This document shows positions 37,801 to 51,339 of a stretch of 64,000 nt of DNA, piece by piece. This stretch comes from Brachionus plicatilis. Lineage: Eukaryota; Rotifera; Eurotatoria; Ploima; Brachionidae. Where the stretch lies: positions 393,751 through 457,750 of the forward strand of contig QEOQ01000353.1 in the NCBI GenBank assembly GCA_010279815.1, in the 5' to 3' direction. The notes under the pieces were generated by a model. That model worked only from the letters and a program-made list of their open reading frames with translations, had not been told where the DNA came from and did no database searches. How positions within the stretch are numbered: the stretch's first letter is position 1; each line of letters opens with the position of its first letter. The position numbers were made by a program, and so were the translations under genes.

Positions 37801-40800
37801 CAAATGCTAGATTTTAATATAAAAATAGTTAAAAATCTTCAATTTGCTTCCGGAAATATAATTGAATTAAATCTTTCAATTTTATTTCCAAATTTACATA
37901 TCATAATGAATTTTTGCTTCCCCAGAAATAAGATATAGCCAAAAATTTTCTAGTCTAAGCCAAAATTTAATTTAAATTTAGACATTTTAATTAAAAATAT
38001 CAAAAATAATTATTTTGTCTCCAACAACAGCAGTTTTAAATGGTTATAATTGTTTTTATTTGTTTTCAACGTATTAATTTCTTTTTTACACTACTTGTCT
38101 ATTTTTTTAACCAAAAAAAATTAGAATCGTTAAAAAATCATTTATAATTTAAAAATATATATATTTATTGACAATAAATATTTTTTAATAGAAAAAAATT
38201 ATTTAAAAACAGAAAATATCCGATATAAAAAGTTATTAGATTTTAATCTAAGATAACCAAGATGCTAGATCACCAAGTCTATTTTTAAAAAATTCTTTTT
38301 CAAATTTAAATGTAAAATTAAGGGAGGAAGACAAAATATAGAAAGACAAAATGTAGAATTTTCTCCAAAATATAGAAAGACAAAATATAGACATGACAAA
38401 ATATAGAAAGACAAAATATAGACATGACTTAATATAGAAAGACAAAATATAGACATGACAAAATATAGAAAGACAAAATATAGAATACTAATATATGTAA
38501 AAAAGTATAGAAAATTTTAATTATATTATTAAAATAATATATTTGAGACTTTTACTTTGTATTAATTAGTGACAGATTATAAAAGTGAGAATATTGAAGC
38601 ATTTTTAGAAGGTTTAGGAAATAATTTTCTAATTGACAAAGAAAAAAATTGAAATAAAAATTAATTAGACTATTTTTTTTTCTACATTTTTTTTTCCAGG
38701 TAAATTCTACATTTTTTTACAGGTAAATTCTATATTATCCAATAAAAAATCGTTTTCTACATTTTGTCTTTCTATATTTTGTCACACTGCCAAAATTAAT
38801 TCTCTAAAAAAATTATTTATATTTAATATTTTTAATTATATTTCATTTTTTTTTAAGATAAAAAGTAAAATATTTTATTTATATGGATTTTATTTTTCAT
38901 TTTTGATACAATTAAAAGCTTTTTCCCATGCTAGATATAAATAAGAATTTTTCTAACTAAGCTTACTATTTTTTATAAAATTCAATTGAACATAATTTTT
39001 TCAAAAATATATTATTTTTTTGGTAAACCACTATTTTTTTATAGAATATGATTTTTTCATTAGAATTGTTAAAGAACATTATATTTTTGTCGACAAACAA
39101 TAGTAAGGAATTTTGAAGACCTATTTATTATTTTAGGTAAAAATCCACTAGGTCTACATCTATATCTCACAAATAAACCTTTAAAAGAAATACAGAAAAT
39201 AAAAGTATTTTTAATATGGTTTCTATGTACTTAAAGCTTAAAACTTACTTTAAGCTCATGCACCACTAACCATGCATAGCATGTTTTAAAATGTTAAAAA
39301 CATACTAATTCTAAGAACATGCATTTAAAAAGACAATAAGCTCAACATCAAAATAAAGAAAAAAAACTTCATTACTTTCAGGCTTTAAGCTAGGTATAAA
39401 ATAAAATTACATATTTTTTTTCTTTAAAATTTAAATACCAAAACTTGAATATAACAAAATTCAATTTTCGAACTGAAGATCTTAAAATATTTGAAAAAAT
39501 AACTAAATTTTAAATAACTAAATTTTATTTTTTGCCACAAATATTAATTTTGCTAATTTTCTTTAATTATTATTCGAAGCTTAGAAATAACAGGTAATAT
39601 ATAATAAGTCAAATTAATTTTAGAAATAATTTTAAAAATGAAATTTTAATTTTAAAAATGAATAAAAAAAAAATAAAATAATTTTTTTAAAAGTTGGTTC
39701 AGTGCTAAATTGTGGTCATTCCTTGGTGGGCCAAATAAAAGGATGTCGTTTTGTGATTCAAAATACTGGAGGAGATGGTCGCTTTGTAGTCTTTCCCAAA
39801 TCTGCGTGGCCTGCATCCACATTTAAAGTAGAATACCAGTTTACAAATTAAAAATTAATTTATCTAAATAGACCAATGTGTTGTCTACCTCTTTGAATGT
39901 GCATCCATTCGAGATACAGCCATCCATTTTTGAGCTGCGCAAAGATGACATTTTTGTTCTTGAAGTTGTTTTTAAGCCGGCCGATTGCAAAAAATACGAA
40001 CAAGAAATTGTGATTACTTGTGACAATTGCACAACTATTGAATTTAAACTAATTGGCGAGGGAAAACTTGCCCAAATTGAGTATGTTGAATCCCAGGACT
40101 CGGATAATGACCAAAATTTGATCGCAATCGATGACTTTAAAGACAAAATCAGTCAAAAAATAATTCGTTTTCCAACCCTCAATCCTAGAGCTTTGACCAG
40201 AAAGCGGTTTTCTCTAAAAAATATTTCGTAATTTTGGCAAAAAAAATTTTTTAAATTTTAAATTATTAATTTTAAATTTCAAGTCAGTGTCCGATTGATT
40301 TTTCATGGCTGATCTACAAGCCGATATACGAGGACAATTTGTCTATTCAAAAAAATGACAACTATGTCACTTATTCAGAGAATAATTTTAGCATTTTACC
40401 AAAACAGGGAACTCTTGAAAGAGACGATACTCGCACTTTTGAAATTATATTTAATCCTGATAAAGTAAAAATTTTTAATTTACAAAAAAAAATAAATTTT
40501 TTTTTTTATTTAAGGTTGGCTGTTTTGAGAGTGTGGCTCACCTAATTTTACATGGAATACCTGAAATAAACAAACAAATGATGCTTGATACACAAAATTT
40601 GGTTCATAAGACTTATTTGGCAAAAGAAGATTTCAATACTAGTGATTATTTATCCACTGCCATTGAATTAAGGGGAGAATGTGAGCCATTTCAGTTTACT
40701 CTTGATCCACCAGCAATTTTTGTTCCGGGTCCCATTTACATGCAATCAACTAATCGAAAGGCGTTTAGGGTAAATAAGAAAAAATCATCTATTATTAATT

Positions 40801-43800
40801 TTAATTTTTTTTAAAGTTAATTAATATGAGTATATGTCCAATTAATTTTAGTTGGAAACAAGTGTTAGAACCCCATATGATTCAAGTTGAACCGGCCTAT
40901 GGTGAAATAGGTGCTTTTTGTTGAATTAAAAATATTTAATTAAATTTTTTAAAATTTATTTAAAAAAAGCTCCGAAAAGTTATGCTCTAATGGATGTTTT
41001 GATTACTGGACTTAGCCCTGGCAAAATTGTTGAAGAAGTGGCGTGTTACGTTGAGTATGCTGATGAGCCAATTTATTTGCATGTCGAAGCGGATATAAAA
41101 GTAAAAATAAAAATGAATAAGAAAAAAAATTATTTCTTTTTCCAAAGGGTCCTGAGTTGTGTATCAAAGAGGCCGGGGTAGACTTTGGTCTTGTTCGCAT
41201 AGGCGACACGTCCATTTCTTATGTCACATTTGAAAATGTTTCAAATTTGCCGCTTAAATGGAGCCTTGAGTCCTTGGACTACCAAGTAGACATTTGATTA
41301 GTCTTTTTCGAATATTTTGTATTTTTTATCAAAAGGATTTGTTTGATTATCCTCGAAGTGGGGAGCTTTTACCTCTAGAATCAGTTCAAGTTTATTTATC
41401 ATTCCGTCCTAAAGAAGAGTTAATTATGAACTCCATGTTCTCGGTTCAAGTTACCGATGGAAACTCATTGTAATTCGACAATTTAAAAAAAAAATTTGAT
41501 AAAAAAATAATCTTTCTAGGACATTTAATTGTCATGGTCAATCTCAATTACCCAAGATAAGCTTCACAAACAGCCAGATTCAATTAGACGAACTTTATCT
41601 TGGTGTTGAGAAAGTGTTTTCAGTCGAATTAGCGAATCATTCAGCCCTTAATGCCAACTTCATCTGGCAAAGAGTAAATAAATTATTTTTAATAATATTT
41701 TATATTTTTCAATTTTTTACAAATTAAAAACTTCTTGCCCTAACTTCTCTAATTTTTGTTTTTAAATTCTGATAATTTTTTTTTAATTTATTACAAAGAT
41801 TAATTACTCGGAATTTTTTTAGCAGAACAATTCTATCAGAAAATTATAAAAAAAATTTTTCACCTTTTTTTAAGCCATCAATTCATGCTGATTTTGGCCT
41901 TTTCTTGAATTAAATCTTAAATTCTTATTGTATCCCAATTATAAGGCGATATTTATTAAAAAAATTTAAATTCAATATTATATAAAATAAATTTTTTTTC
42001 GAACAATCTGATCTTTATATTTTTTGAAATTTTATATTTTTTATTTTTTTATTTTCAAAATAAATCAGCAGGCACCCTTGTAATGAAAGGCTGATTAGCA
42101 CTCCTTTTATCAATTATTGTGCAAATTGAAGTTTGAAATCAAGATCAAAAGATCAAAATATAAAATATAACATTTTCTTTTAATAATAGAAAAATAATAA
42201 TTTTTTTCTAAAACATATTATGTCAAGTTTATTTTCATAAATAAAATTTGGGGCTGATCAATTTCATGACCACTCAGTCTTATTTTTTATCAAAAAAAAC
42301 GCTATTAAATTTATAGACCAGTTGGTCTTAAAATTTATTTGAGAAAATAAAAATTTATTTTTTTGAACAATTTTTTTAAAGTCTCGTTAAGAAAATATTT
42401 AACAGGTCTTAACTGATAACTGCAAAAAATTAAAAAAATACTCATTATTTTAATTTTTGTCTTTACTTCTAAAATTAAATTTACCTATGTTATCATTTTT
42501 TGAAATTGTATTATTGAATTATCAATTAAATTGGTCAGCCTCTAAAATTTTAAATGTCTCTTTTTATTGACTTTAATAGGTTTAAAATTGTTTAATTGAT
42601 TTAAAAAAAAATTTTAAGCAAAAATAACAAATTTTTAAAATTTAAAATTTGTTCAAGAGGAAAAATAAAATTATTATTAACATTATTATAAATTTTTAAA
42701 ATAAGTGCTAAATTATTTGTTTGAAACCTTAATAAATCTTTAGTTGGATTTATATTAAATTATGCTCTCTTCCGTCTTAAATAATTCTTGGAAAGTAATG
42801 TTAAAAGATAAAAGGTAATTAAATATATTGATTCAATCAAAGTTTCAGTCACGGTTCAAAAAGACATCGAGTCCCATGATTTTGATAATGAGGAAAAATA
42901 ATCAGTCTAAAAAAATATGTAAAAAAAATTGCTAATTTAATTAATTTGGGGCTCAATTAAAAAATAAAAGTATTTTTTATTTTTTGTAAAATCATAATTA
43001 AATTAGGTATTATTAAAAATTTGTGATATTGTAAATATATTTGACAAAAATAAGTTTTAAAATTTTAGCTATTTCTTTTGAATCTAATTTTGCATAAAAA
43101 AAATTAAAACTTAATTCTCTTCAATAGAATTTTTAATTGTCCTTTTAATAGCAAAAAAATTATTTAGGGGATATTTGAAATAATTTTAGAAAATTAAAAA
43201 AAAAATTAAAAATTTTTCAGCCTAAAGGAGAAGATTCTTCATTATGCGAGATACACTATGAACAACCAGATGGCGAAATACCAGGCCGAGCCATTGTTCA
43301 ATGTTTAGTCCGAATAAAAGCTGATAAAACAACAGAAATAAACGATTTAAGCTTACCTTGTTATCTCTTGGACACAGACGAGACAATTTACTTAAACATT
43401 AAAGGCGTTGTAAAAGGAATATCAGTGGAAATTTTTGTCAGTAATGATGAAACTTACAGGTACCTGAAAAAAACAATTTTAAAAATAAAAAAATAAAATT
43501 TATAAATATTTATATCAATTTTTTCTACTCTTTTTTTTAAATTATAAATGATATTTAAATTTATTCATGGAACTTAAAATTTAAACTAAATACATTAATT
43601 AATTTGCTTTAAGTCGGGCCAAGCTGATTGATTTTGAAAATGTTCAGATGGGCTCGAGATCATCAAGACAATTAATATTTCAAAACATGTCCGGTATTCG
43701 AACATCAGTGAATTTAAATATGAAAAACTTTAAAGCTTTTGAAATGATCCAAGAAAAAAGATTGTTCGATGATCCATGCAAAAAGATGTCTTCTTTAATC

Positions 43801-46800
43801 GACAGATTTAAACTAGAAGACGAATACATTGGAATTGGATTCGGTTTAGAAAAAAGTTATTTTGAACTGCCAGAATTTAGCTCAGTTACCATTTCGGTAG
43901 TGGCCATTGCTGATTTTTGGGGTTTGTACGAAGACACTTTGAGCATTGAAATTGATGGAATTGATAAGATAACACTGGTGCCTGTAAAAATAAATATAAC
44001 AGGAAGCCCTGTAAAGTTGTACACTGGCAAAGTGGTGCAAATGGACGATATGTCAATGGTAAGATTTGGATCATCGACTCAGGGACAGAAACCCGTTGTG
44101 CGCAAAGTTCAAATGCTGAACACCAGTCTGCACCCAGTTAATATTAGTTGGAAAATTTTTTTAGTAAAAAGTCCTGATGATCAGTTGATAGATGTTAATT
44201 TGGTTGATGAAGAAATAAAAGTGTCCTTCTCAAATAGTAGCTCTTTGGAGTCGAATAACACCAAAACAAGTATTTAAATTAAATTTGAATCAAATTGGAT
44301 TTTTTTATAAATTTTTTAAGTGTCACGCAATTCATCTAATTTTGTCTACAGAAATAATTTTGAGCCCATTGAAGAACTTAGAGAGTCAATGTGTGATGAC
44401 TATTATTATTCGTTTGAAGAACGATTTCCTTTGGTCAAAATCAATTTGACTCCACATTATGGCCAAGATCAGCAAAAAGATAATCAAATATTTTCACTTG
44501 ACAAATACAATTTGGTAAATATTTATATATTATTTTTTTAAATTCAAGAAAAAATACTTGTTTAATATAAAATTTTTATAATTTTTGATCAATTTTAAAT
44601 TTTTGGTGTGAATTCATGGAAAATTAAATTTTTTTAACCTAAAATTTTGCTAGAATATGGTAATTTATATTTAATTGATTTTATAATTTACAATTTATGA
44701 AGTTCTTGAATTCAATTATTGGAACAATCTCCATTTTTTTAATAACCTTTTTAATTTTCCTAATAAATATTTAGAATCTTTAATTAAAAAGAAAATAGAA
44801 AATAAAACATTTAAAGCTCTTAAATGATCAAACTTTTGTTTGTATTTTTTTTCCATTAAGGGTTTTTTTAATTATTTGGTAGCTATTTCAGCATCAGAAT
44901 AAACTATTTTCTTCTTAATGCAATGTTTAAGCTCATTCCACATAAATTCAATTTTATTTTAATAGAGAGACTTTATAGAGGATTTAATAAGTAATGTTGG
45001 TTAATCAGCGCTTGGTAAAAATAAATTGAAAATTTCGATTTGTCAAAAATTGGCTGGCCACTAAATTCAGCCCAAAAAACACCACCAGATCTAATCTTTA
45101 TGGTATAAAAATTATAAAAAATTTACGATAGAAATTTATTAAATTAGAAAAATTACCCAAATAATGTAACCTGAATTTTAAAATTACTCTATTTAGCTTC
45201 TTTTTTTTCCATTGCTCAAAATTTAATATTTTTAACACCAATTAAAAAAAAAGGTGTTTTCATGAATTCACTAAAATTCCAAAATTCTCCAGAAATCAAG
45301 TATTTTTGGAAATTTTTACTCTTAAAGTGTAGTAATATTATCTAGTCCAAAAATTTTTTTTAAGCTTTAGTATCTTTTAAAAATGTTCTAAGATTTGTTT
45401 TGAATTTTTTTGATTTCTGATAAAAATTAAAATTAAAAAAATTAGTAGAATTTAAATTAAAATAAAATAGATTTTGATTCACTTTTTTTTTAATTAAAAA
45501 ACTAACTAATAAAGTTTATTGATTAAAAATAAAACAGGTGGAATTCAGATTTTTTTTTTTTAAATGAATTATTTTAATTAATAGAGTCTTGATGCCAAAG
45601 AGAAAAAACAGCTAGAAATCACATTTAATACGCATGCTGAAAAATGTGGTTCATATGAAGCAATTTTTGTGGGCTATCTGTCTCTACCAGACTATGTAAT
45701 ACAATTTGGAAAATTATTTGAAAACAATTTTTTTTTCTTTTTTAACTAAGTTGATAACAGGAGACGGATTCAGTCGAAAAATAAGCTTCGAAAAAGAACC
45801 GGTCATTTTCAAAGCTACTGGATGTTTACAATCACCAAATTTATTAGTCGAATATGAAAATGAGGACCTTAGTTTTGTGGTATCGACAGGTGATTTGATT
45901 GACTCTGAGACAGTAAATTAACTATGAATAAATATTTTTAAATTTTTTAAAATTTTTAAATTTTATTAGAAAATCTTAAAAGATAATTTGAAATTAAATA
46001 GCAAAATATGGCTATTGAATAATTCATTGTCTCCCGTGGATTTCAATGTCAATGTTGAAAAACCCTTTTCTTTTAATGACCAAACTTTGTCTACAAGATC
46101 ACTTCAGCTTAAATCAAAAGCAAAAATTCAAGTAAATTTTTCTTAATAATTTTAATAAAAAAAGTAAATTTTTTTCTTTCTTAAAGTGCTCAATTAATTT
46201 TGATTTTAATTTTGATTTTGTGTCCAAACTTAACTTTGGCTCTGGTAATAGTCCAGTTTTTTATGAGGACTCTCTGTGGCTTAATTTTGCCAACAATTTA
46301 AAACAACGAATTCCAATATCGGTCAAAACTTATCCGCCTCATCTTGTGGTCACGACTGATACAATTAATTTTGGAAAAATTCTTATTGACCAACAAAGAC
46401 ACCATCAGTTTTGGATGCGAAATCATTCATTTTCATCAGCAATCTGGAATATAAAAATAGGTAGATTTTATATTATTTATTCTAAGTTTTTGCAAAATTT
46501 TTCAAAAAAAAAAAATAAGCTGATGATGCTGATGAGGTTTTTCAATGTGATTTGACACAAGGCTTTATTGAATCCAAACGAAAGAACATCAACAAATGTG
46601 AACAATTAATCAATGTCTATTTCAATGCCAAGTGCGTTGCTTAACATTTTAAAATTTTTTCATTGTTAAAACAAGACTCAAATATTTTGGTCTAAAATAA
46701 TTAATGAAAAAAAACTGATTTTTTTAAATTATTTGTGATAACTAAGTTTTTTTTTAGGGACAACAAGAGCTACAGTTCAAAATTAATCATCACGATGAGT

Positions 46801-46887
46801 CCGTATTTCGGAACTGAGCCGATTCTAATCGAGCTCAAGGGGTCCGGAAGTTATGACCAAAAACAGGAAGCGATATTAAATGTATAA
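34808..46887 (+). CDS. DLEC1: DLEC1/CFAP81, axonemal ASH-domain protein
   Basis: 25 exons: 34808-34926, 34990-35098, 35150-35303, 35358-35471, 35525-35709, 35760-35908, 35960-36303, 39694-39827, 39872-40227, 40284-40464, 40515-40769, 40817-40910, 40970-41100, 41148-41285, 41336-41469, 41520-41673, 43221-43459, 43614-44269, 44321-44514, 45585-45695, 45751-45912, 45970-46131, 46187-46460, 46520-46631, 46758-46887. All phases agree: 1596 residues (human about 1755). DLEC1 is a ciliary/flagellar protein built of Ig-like ASH/MSP-type domains. Landmarks: DVSHLLNSIFGDKY and EYAMLEKHILEAQAKA (N-terminal helix), PSDYYF, NCGHSLVG, ITCDNC, VDFGLVRIGDTS, DELYLGVEKVF, INFGKILIDQQ, and the terminal LIELKGSGSYD. 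AATAAA at 46924. Two 51-54 nt introns (35099-35149, 35304-35357) are stop-free multiples of three. Confidence 0.95.
36304..39693 (+). other. DLEC1 intron 7 (3390 nt)
   Basis: Repeat-bearing intron with no additional exon recognised: the flanking exons join in frame to give SPCLTIGSVLNCGHS, as in the family. It contains the inverted/tandem repeat element at 38320-38795. The rest is A/T-rich. Confidence 0.6.
38320..38795. mobile_element. Tandem array within an inverted-repeat element
   Basis: A unit of about 31 bp (gacaaaatatagaaagacaaaatatagacat) is repeated about four times at 38340-38485. The first copy, with gacaaaatgtagaa, is mirrored at 38752-38790 (ttctacattttgtctttcta followed by tattttgtca). 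The inverted ends plus expanded subterminal repeats suggest a MITE whose left end has amplified. No ORF of note. Confidence 0.55.
41674..43220 (+). other. DLEC1 intron 16 (1547 nt)
   Basis: A/T-rich; nothing recognised except a short palindrome AGACCAGTTGGTCT near 42315. Confidence 0.5.
44515..45584 (+). other. DLEC1 intron 19 (1070 nt)
   Basis: A/T-rich; nothing recognised. Confidence 0.5.
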
Positions 46888-48286
46888 GAAGAAATTTAAT
46901 TATGAATCTATTCATTTTTAATTAATAAAAGTTTATTAAATATAGAATTCTTTTAGTTTTATTTATTTAAAAAAGAAAGCCGCAACTAGGGCGATTTTGG
47001 GAGTTGGAGCGTCAATCGCGGACCTCCAGTACTCTTATTAAAATTACTAGTATATTTACAATTGTACAAAAGTAATTATAAAATTTGCCAAGTAAAATAC
47101 CAATAAAAATATAAAAAATATAAAAAACTTTAAAAAAAAAAAAGTTTTTATTTTTAAAACTAGTATAGTGTTTGTGAATAAACAATAAAAAATAAAATAT
47201 GTTTATTTGCCAAATCAATTTTATTAAAATTTAAACAAAGTAGAGACGGCCGTCTAAGCCAAAGAGGAAATATATTCAATTCATAAATAATTCTTTTCTT
47301 TGTTGACTTTTTTGTTTAAATTCATAATCTAAGGCTACACTTGCGTGAAGAATTTAGAAAAACAATATATTTTTGTTTTTTGAAAACAACAGTTTTCATT
47401 TTATTTAATTGATTATAAAATTTTGAATTGAAAATGTTAATTGGATAACCAATTAATTTTATTTATTCATAGAAAAGCTTTAGAACATTTTTTTTAATCC
47501 TCATGAACACTTTTCTTCACAATATTCATTATTTAACAATAAAAAAATAGCCAATAAATATTGAATATTTTTATTCGCTATAAAAAATAATTAAATAATT
47601 ACAGATAAAAATAATAATTGAAAATTGAAAATAAGACAAAAAATATTTCAACACAATTATTATATATACAACTAATCAAAAAAATCAGTTATTCAAAGAA
47701 ACAGTAAAAGATTTTTTTTTAATTTTAGGTTTGAACATTGTACGCTAAGCTTTTTTGAATATTGAAATAAAGTTAATTTTTGGCGTAATTAAAAATCATC
47801 ATTGAATCAAAAACTGTCAAATTTTAATTTTTGATTCGTTTAAGGTAAATTGTTTAATTGACTCTAAAATATTTTTATTCATTTCTTTTTTTGAAGGATT
47901 AATGGCTCTGGATCTTTTTTTACATGGGACGCTAACTGTTATATAGCAATAAGTTAAGGTAAACTCAGCACAATAAGTCTAGTGTTGTGAGTCGACTTTA
48001 ATTTCGACTTTAGAAGAAAAGAAACGACATGCCGTTATGTATATACCGTCATGGCGTTATATAATTTTTATAATGTAACAAATATAAGTATCTTGTCGTT
48101 AAATAGAGAAATTACGTTTTTAAAATTAATTTTTCAAAGTTTTGAAACTAAAAATTTATTTTAAAGAGTTAAAAAAAAATAAAACATGCTTAATTGTTAG
48201 ATTAAAAAAAATTAAAATATATTAATATAATAATTAAAATAAAATTTAATTCTAATTTCTGAATTTTTTTACCTGCTATTAGCAAA
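46888..48286. other. DLEC1 3' flank and intergenic
   Basis: DLEC1 3' UTR with AATAAA at 46924-46929. Downstream are a less AT-rich block (46978-47030) and a short GACGGCCGTC palindrome near 47246. No gene recognised. Confidence 0.5.
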
Positions 48287-48600
48287 TTTTCAAAAACATG
48301 AGATTGCAATTCGACTTTATAGTTATGAATTTGAACACTCTGTTTATCGATTGTAATATTTTGCCTGTTAATCAATTGTTGCTGCTGTCGATTTTGTTCT
48401 TCGAGTTCTTATATCCTGGCATTTTGTCTCTCTATTGTTTCTTGTTGCTGTCTGTTTTGATCTAGGAGCTCTGTCGCATTGTCTTTCAATTCAAGAAACT
48501 TTATCAAAAGTTGATCAAGTTTGTCCATGTTTTTGTATTTCGGTTCGAAATACGAACCGGTTTGACAAACCGGTTCACAGATCGAACAGGAACAAGCTCC
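48287..48600 (-). pseudogene. Broken coiled-coil coding fragment
   Basis: The minus strand reads a Gln/Asn/Leu-rich heptad-like frame: KLDQLLIKFLELKDNATELL, then QQQETIERQNARI, one in-frame stop (TAA at about 48410), and then ELEEQNRQQQQLINRQN in the same frame up to a GT donor near 48286. It looks like a coiled coil. It may be the N-terminal part of a LINE ORF1 or an unrelated gene fragment. The Cys-rich start (GACSCSICEPVC) is produced by hairpin-forming DNA and may not be genuine protein. Confidence 0.35.
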
Positions 48601-48631
48601 CATACATCAAACTAGTATGGGAGCTTGTTCC
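48541..48631. repeat. Cluster of three hairpins
   Basis: CGGTTCG/CGAACCG around a 5-nt loop (48541-48559), GAACCGGTTTG/CAAACCGGTTC with 1-nt spacer (48554-48576), and GGAACAAGCTCCCATAC/GTATGGGAGCTTGTTCC with 9-nt loop (48589-48631). The first two overlap. They lie at the junction between the coiled-coil fragment and the LINE endonuclease fragment. Confidence 0.9.
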
Positions 48632-49930
48632 TCAAGTTTTACAGCAACCCAAATTTGTTCGCAACCGGTACTTAGAAGATCTTTATGTGATACTTCAAAT
48701 GCACTTATGTCATTTGGAACATATAAACAGACACCTCCGCCTGATTTATCGTCAGAACTGTCTGATCTGAAGACCTGATAACCATTAAACATAGTAGCCG
48801 AGCTTTTATTAAACCAGGTTTCAGTAACGCCAATAATAACTGGTTGAAAAGTAGATGAATAACTTTCTAAGAGATGCAACTTATTATTTAAGCTAGTGTC
48901 GTTGTCATAAAAGAAAAATAACTTTTCATGCTTGTCTTCTGATTTTGACGATACAAATGAAAAGCTTGACATGGTTTGAATTTGTGAATTCAGTGAAAGA
49001 GTACTAAAATTACTCGACGTTATGGTTGAGTTCAAATGAGGCAGTAAACTCCTATATCTGACTTTTTTGTTGCTATTGACGATCTATTAAGGATGTGATC
49101 ATTTTTAGCTCTCCATTTCAGATTCCCCAAAAACGTTTTTTACCATCCGTACATGTTTTATACTTCAATACGCGTCCATTGAGAGCTTCAGATTGGGGAA
49201 GAAGATTATTTCTTGAGTCACGCTCTTGAAGTAATTTCCTTTGAGTGATTCTTTCACTTGGTTTGAGATCTACATTATATAAATGTCCTTATGGCTTTCA
49301 TCATCACGTAACTTTCTTGAGTTTCGAATCATATCGGCTCTTGCGCCTGGTGATTCCATCTCCACTACGAGAAGAACTCGATTGTTAGTTGTATTGGCTG
49401 TCTGATTTTGCGCGCGATTTATTTTCCTGGCCTTATTCACCTTACTTTCCGGAACTCCTAACCTGTCTGCAAGTTTTTGGTTAGGAGTTCCGCAACCTTC
49501 CTCGCAATCAAAAACCGTGTCAGGAATTGAAGCCACTACATTACAAGCTCATTCTTCTTTCTTTTTCATTTCTGTGGTTATAGTTGCCATGATTGCGACT
49601 GCATTTTCATCTTTATGTACCATCCAATTGGCTATTCTAGACCAATTCATTGGAGGTGCCAAAGAAGAAAAAGTTTGAGAAGGTTGGTCTCTATTATTGC
49701 TAAGCGAGTCAACAAGTGTGCTTAAAGTCTAGATAGTGTCCTTCTGAGTAAAACTTTCTTTTTCTAAAGTCTCAATCCGATGATGAAGTAATTTCACGCA
49801 ATTGCTCATTTTAGCTAACCAGTTATGATGATTCTCCCTGACATCAAAGGTATCTGAAGGAAGCTTTGGCCAGTTAGCTTCTTGCAAGAAACTTAGATCA
49901 ATGTCTTGGTGGATTGATGTCATTCGGACA
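48605..49930 (-). mobile_element. Non-LTR retrotransposon fragment (ORF1 and start of endonuclease)
   Basis: The minus strand carries a decayed ORF1: from an ATG at 49923 (MTSIHQDIDLSFLQEANWPK), with in-frame stops and a frameshift, through VESKVNK-type helices to NNRVLLVVEMESPGARADMI and KDIYI/NVDLKPSERITQRKLL, the usual C-terminal ORF1 pattern of CR1/L2/Jockey-like LINEs. Downstream is the start of an apurinic-type endonuclease: VTETWFN, GYQVFRSDSSDDKSGGGVCLY. It stops at the hairpin cluster, so RT and the 3' end are missing. A 14-bp inverted repeat (CGGAACTCCTAACC/GGTTAGGAGTTCCG, 49450-49492) lies inside ORF1. Not functional. Confidence 0.7.
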
Positions 49931-50231
49931 AGTTTTTTGATAATTAATGTTCAAATTTTCAAATTTTTCAAACTAACTTAAAAAACTCCCAACAACCAAC
50001 AACCAAATTCCAACAACAGCACAACCAACTTATTTTACTAGGTCTTCATGGCATGGGCACTAGTCTGTTGATTAACATTGAAAGTTAAAGTTTTTTTTTT
50101 ACATTTTTATTTTATTTTATTTTTCTTGATTTTTTGTTTTTTATTTTAATTTTGAACTTTCTCCTAAGTTGTTCTAGTAGAATTTAAATTTAGAGCAAAT
50201 TCAATAAATTTAATTTCAGTAGTGTTGGTAA

Positions 50232-50392
50232 TCGCTTCCAATCGATTGAAAAATTTAATAAATCGATTAATCTTTTTTGTCGAATATTAAATCGATTAAA
50301 TTTTTTTAGTCTACTATTAAATCGACTAATTTTTTTTAGTCGATTAATATTTAAGTCAACTATTAAATCGAATAATTTTTTCTAGATGTCTA
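50232..50392. repeat. Degenerate AATCGATTAA tandem array
   Basis: About five imperfect copies of a 30-40 nt unit with ATTAAATCGATTAA and TTTTTTAGTCGACT cores. It follows AGTGTTGGTAATCG, which resembles the terminal region of some hAT elements. The assignment is inference. Confidence 0.5.
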
Positions 50393-50640
50393 CAGTCGAA
50401 GCTCTTTATCCGGAACTCCTTTATCCGTAAAATTCGACATTCGTACCATTTTTTTCCGTCCCTACTCCCTTAATAATATACGCATTAATTGAATTTACTC
50501 TTTAAATCGTAATTTTTGTACGGATTATTTTGACATTCGTAACAAAAGACGAGATTTTTTCAAACATACTTACAATATAATTTAGTCTTTTTCAATTCGT
50601 ATTTTTTTTTCTGTATATAAAATAAATAAAAGCTGAACAA

Positions 50641-50795
50641 GTATTGTTGTTAGTGGTTGTTTTTGGCCGTTGATAGTTGTTGGTAGTGGTTGGAAGTTGG
50701 TTGTGTTGTTGTTAGATATTAGTTGCTGGAAGAAAGTTGTCTGTATTTTGGGGTTGTTGGTAGTGGGTGATTGCTGGCCGTTGGTATTTGTATAT
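50641..50795. repeat. GTTG-rich low-complexity tract
   Basis: Runs of GTTGTTGG, GTAGTGG and TTGGTTG without long exact periodicity. G-rich compared with everything around it. Confidence 0.7.
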
Positions 50796-51339
50796 TTTTT
50801 TTTTTAAATTAATAAACATATTTAATTATCTTTAATTTTTAAATTTTTAAGATCTTTTCACCTCTTTTTTTTCAGCGCGGCACTCCAAAATTCTGGCCGC
50901 CAAGCTGAATGGCTAAATGACCGCCCTGCCACAATGTTGACCTTATCTTTGACTGCCCGCTTTTTTTACCGATTTTTTAAACGGCCCAAAATTTGACTTG
51001 GTGTTTTTCTAAAAAAAAAAAATTTTTAAGTCATTTTTAATTTTAAATTTATTTGAAAAAAAATGAACAAACAATTTGAGAAAACAATGAATGAGGCGGT
51101 GTTTAAAAAAAATGTACCATAAAATGTATAATTATTTTAATTACGTTTTAAATCCATTATTTTAGATAGAATCTTTTTTAAATAAAAATTTTTTAAACAA
51201 AAAAAACTTGATTTTTAATTTATCCTTTATTTTTACATGGTAGACGCGTCTACTTGCTTTTATTTTGCCTTAGAGCGTCTACTTACTCTATAAAAACTAA
51301 GCATACCCCTGATCAAGAGATTAAAAGTCTAAAAAACTT

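Larger units (their letters stand above)
50035..51339. other. Intergenic with simple repeats
   Basis: Contains the AATCGATTAA array (50232-50392) and a GTTG-rich low-complexity stretch (50641-50795). CCAAC-rich low complexity at 49980-50030 has the complementary composition. A less AT-rich block at 50875-51000 carries no recognised gene. Confidence 0.5.
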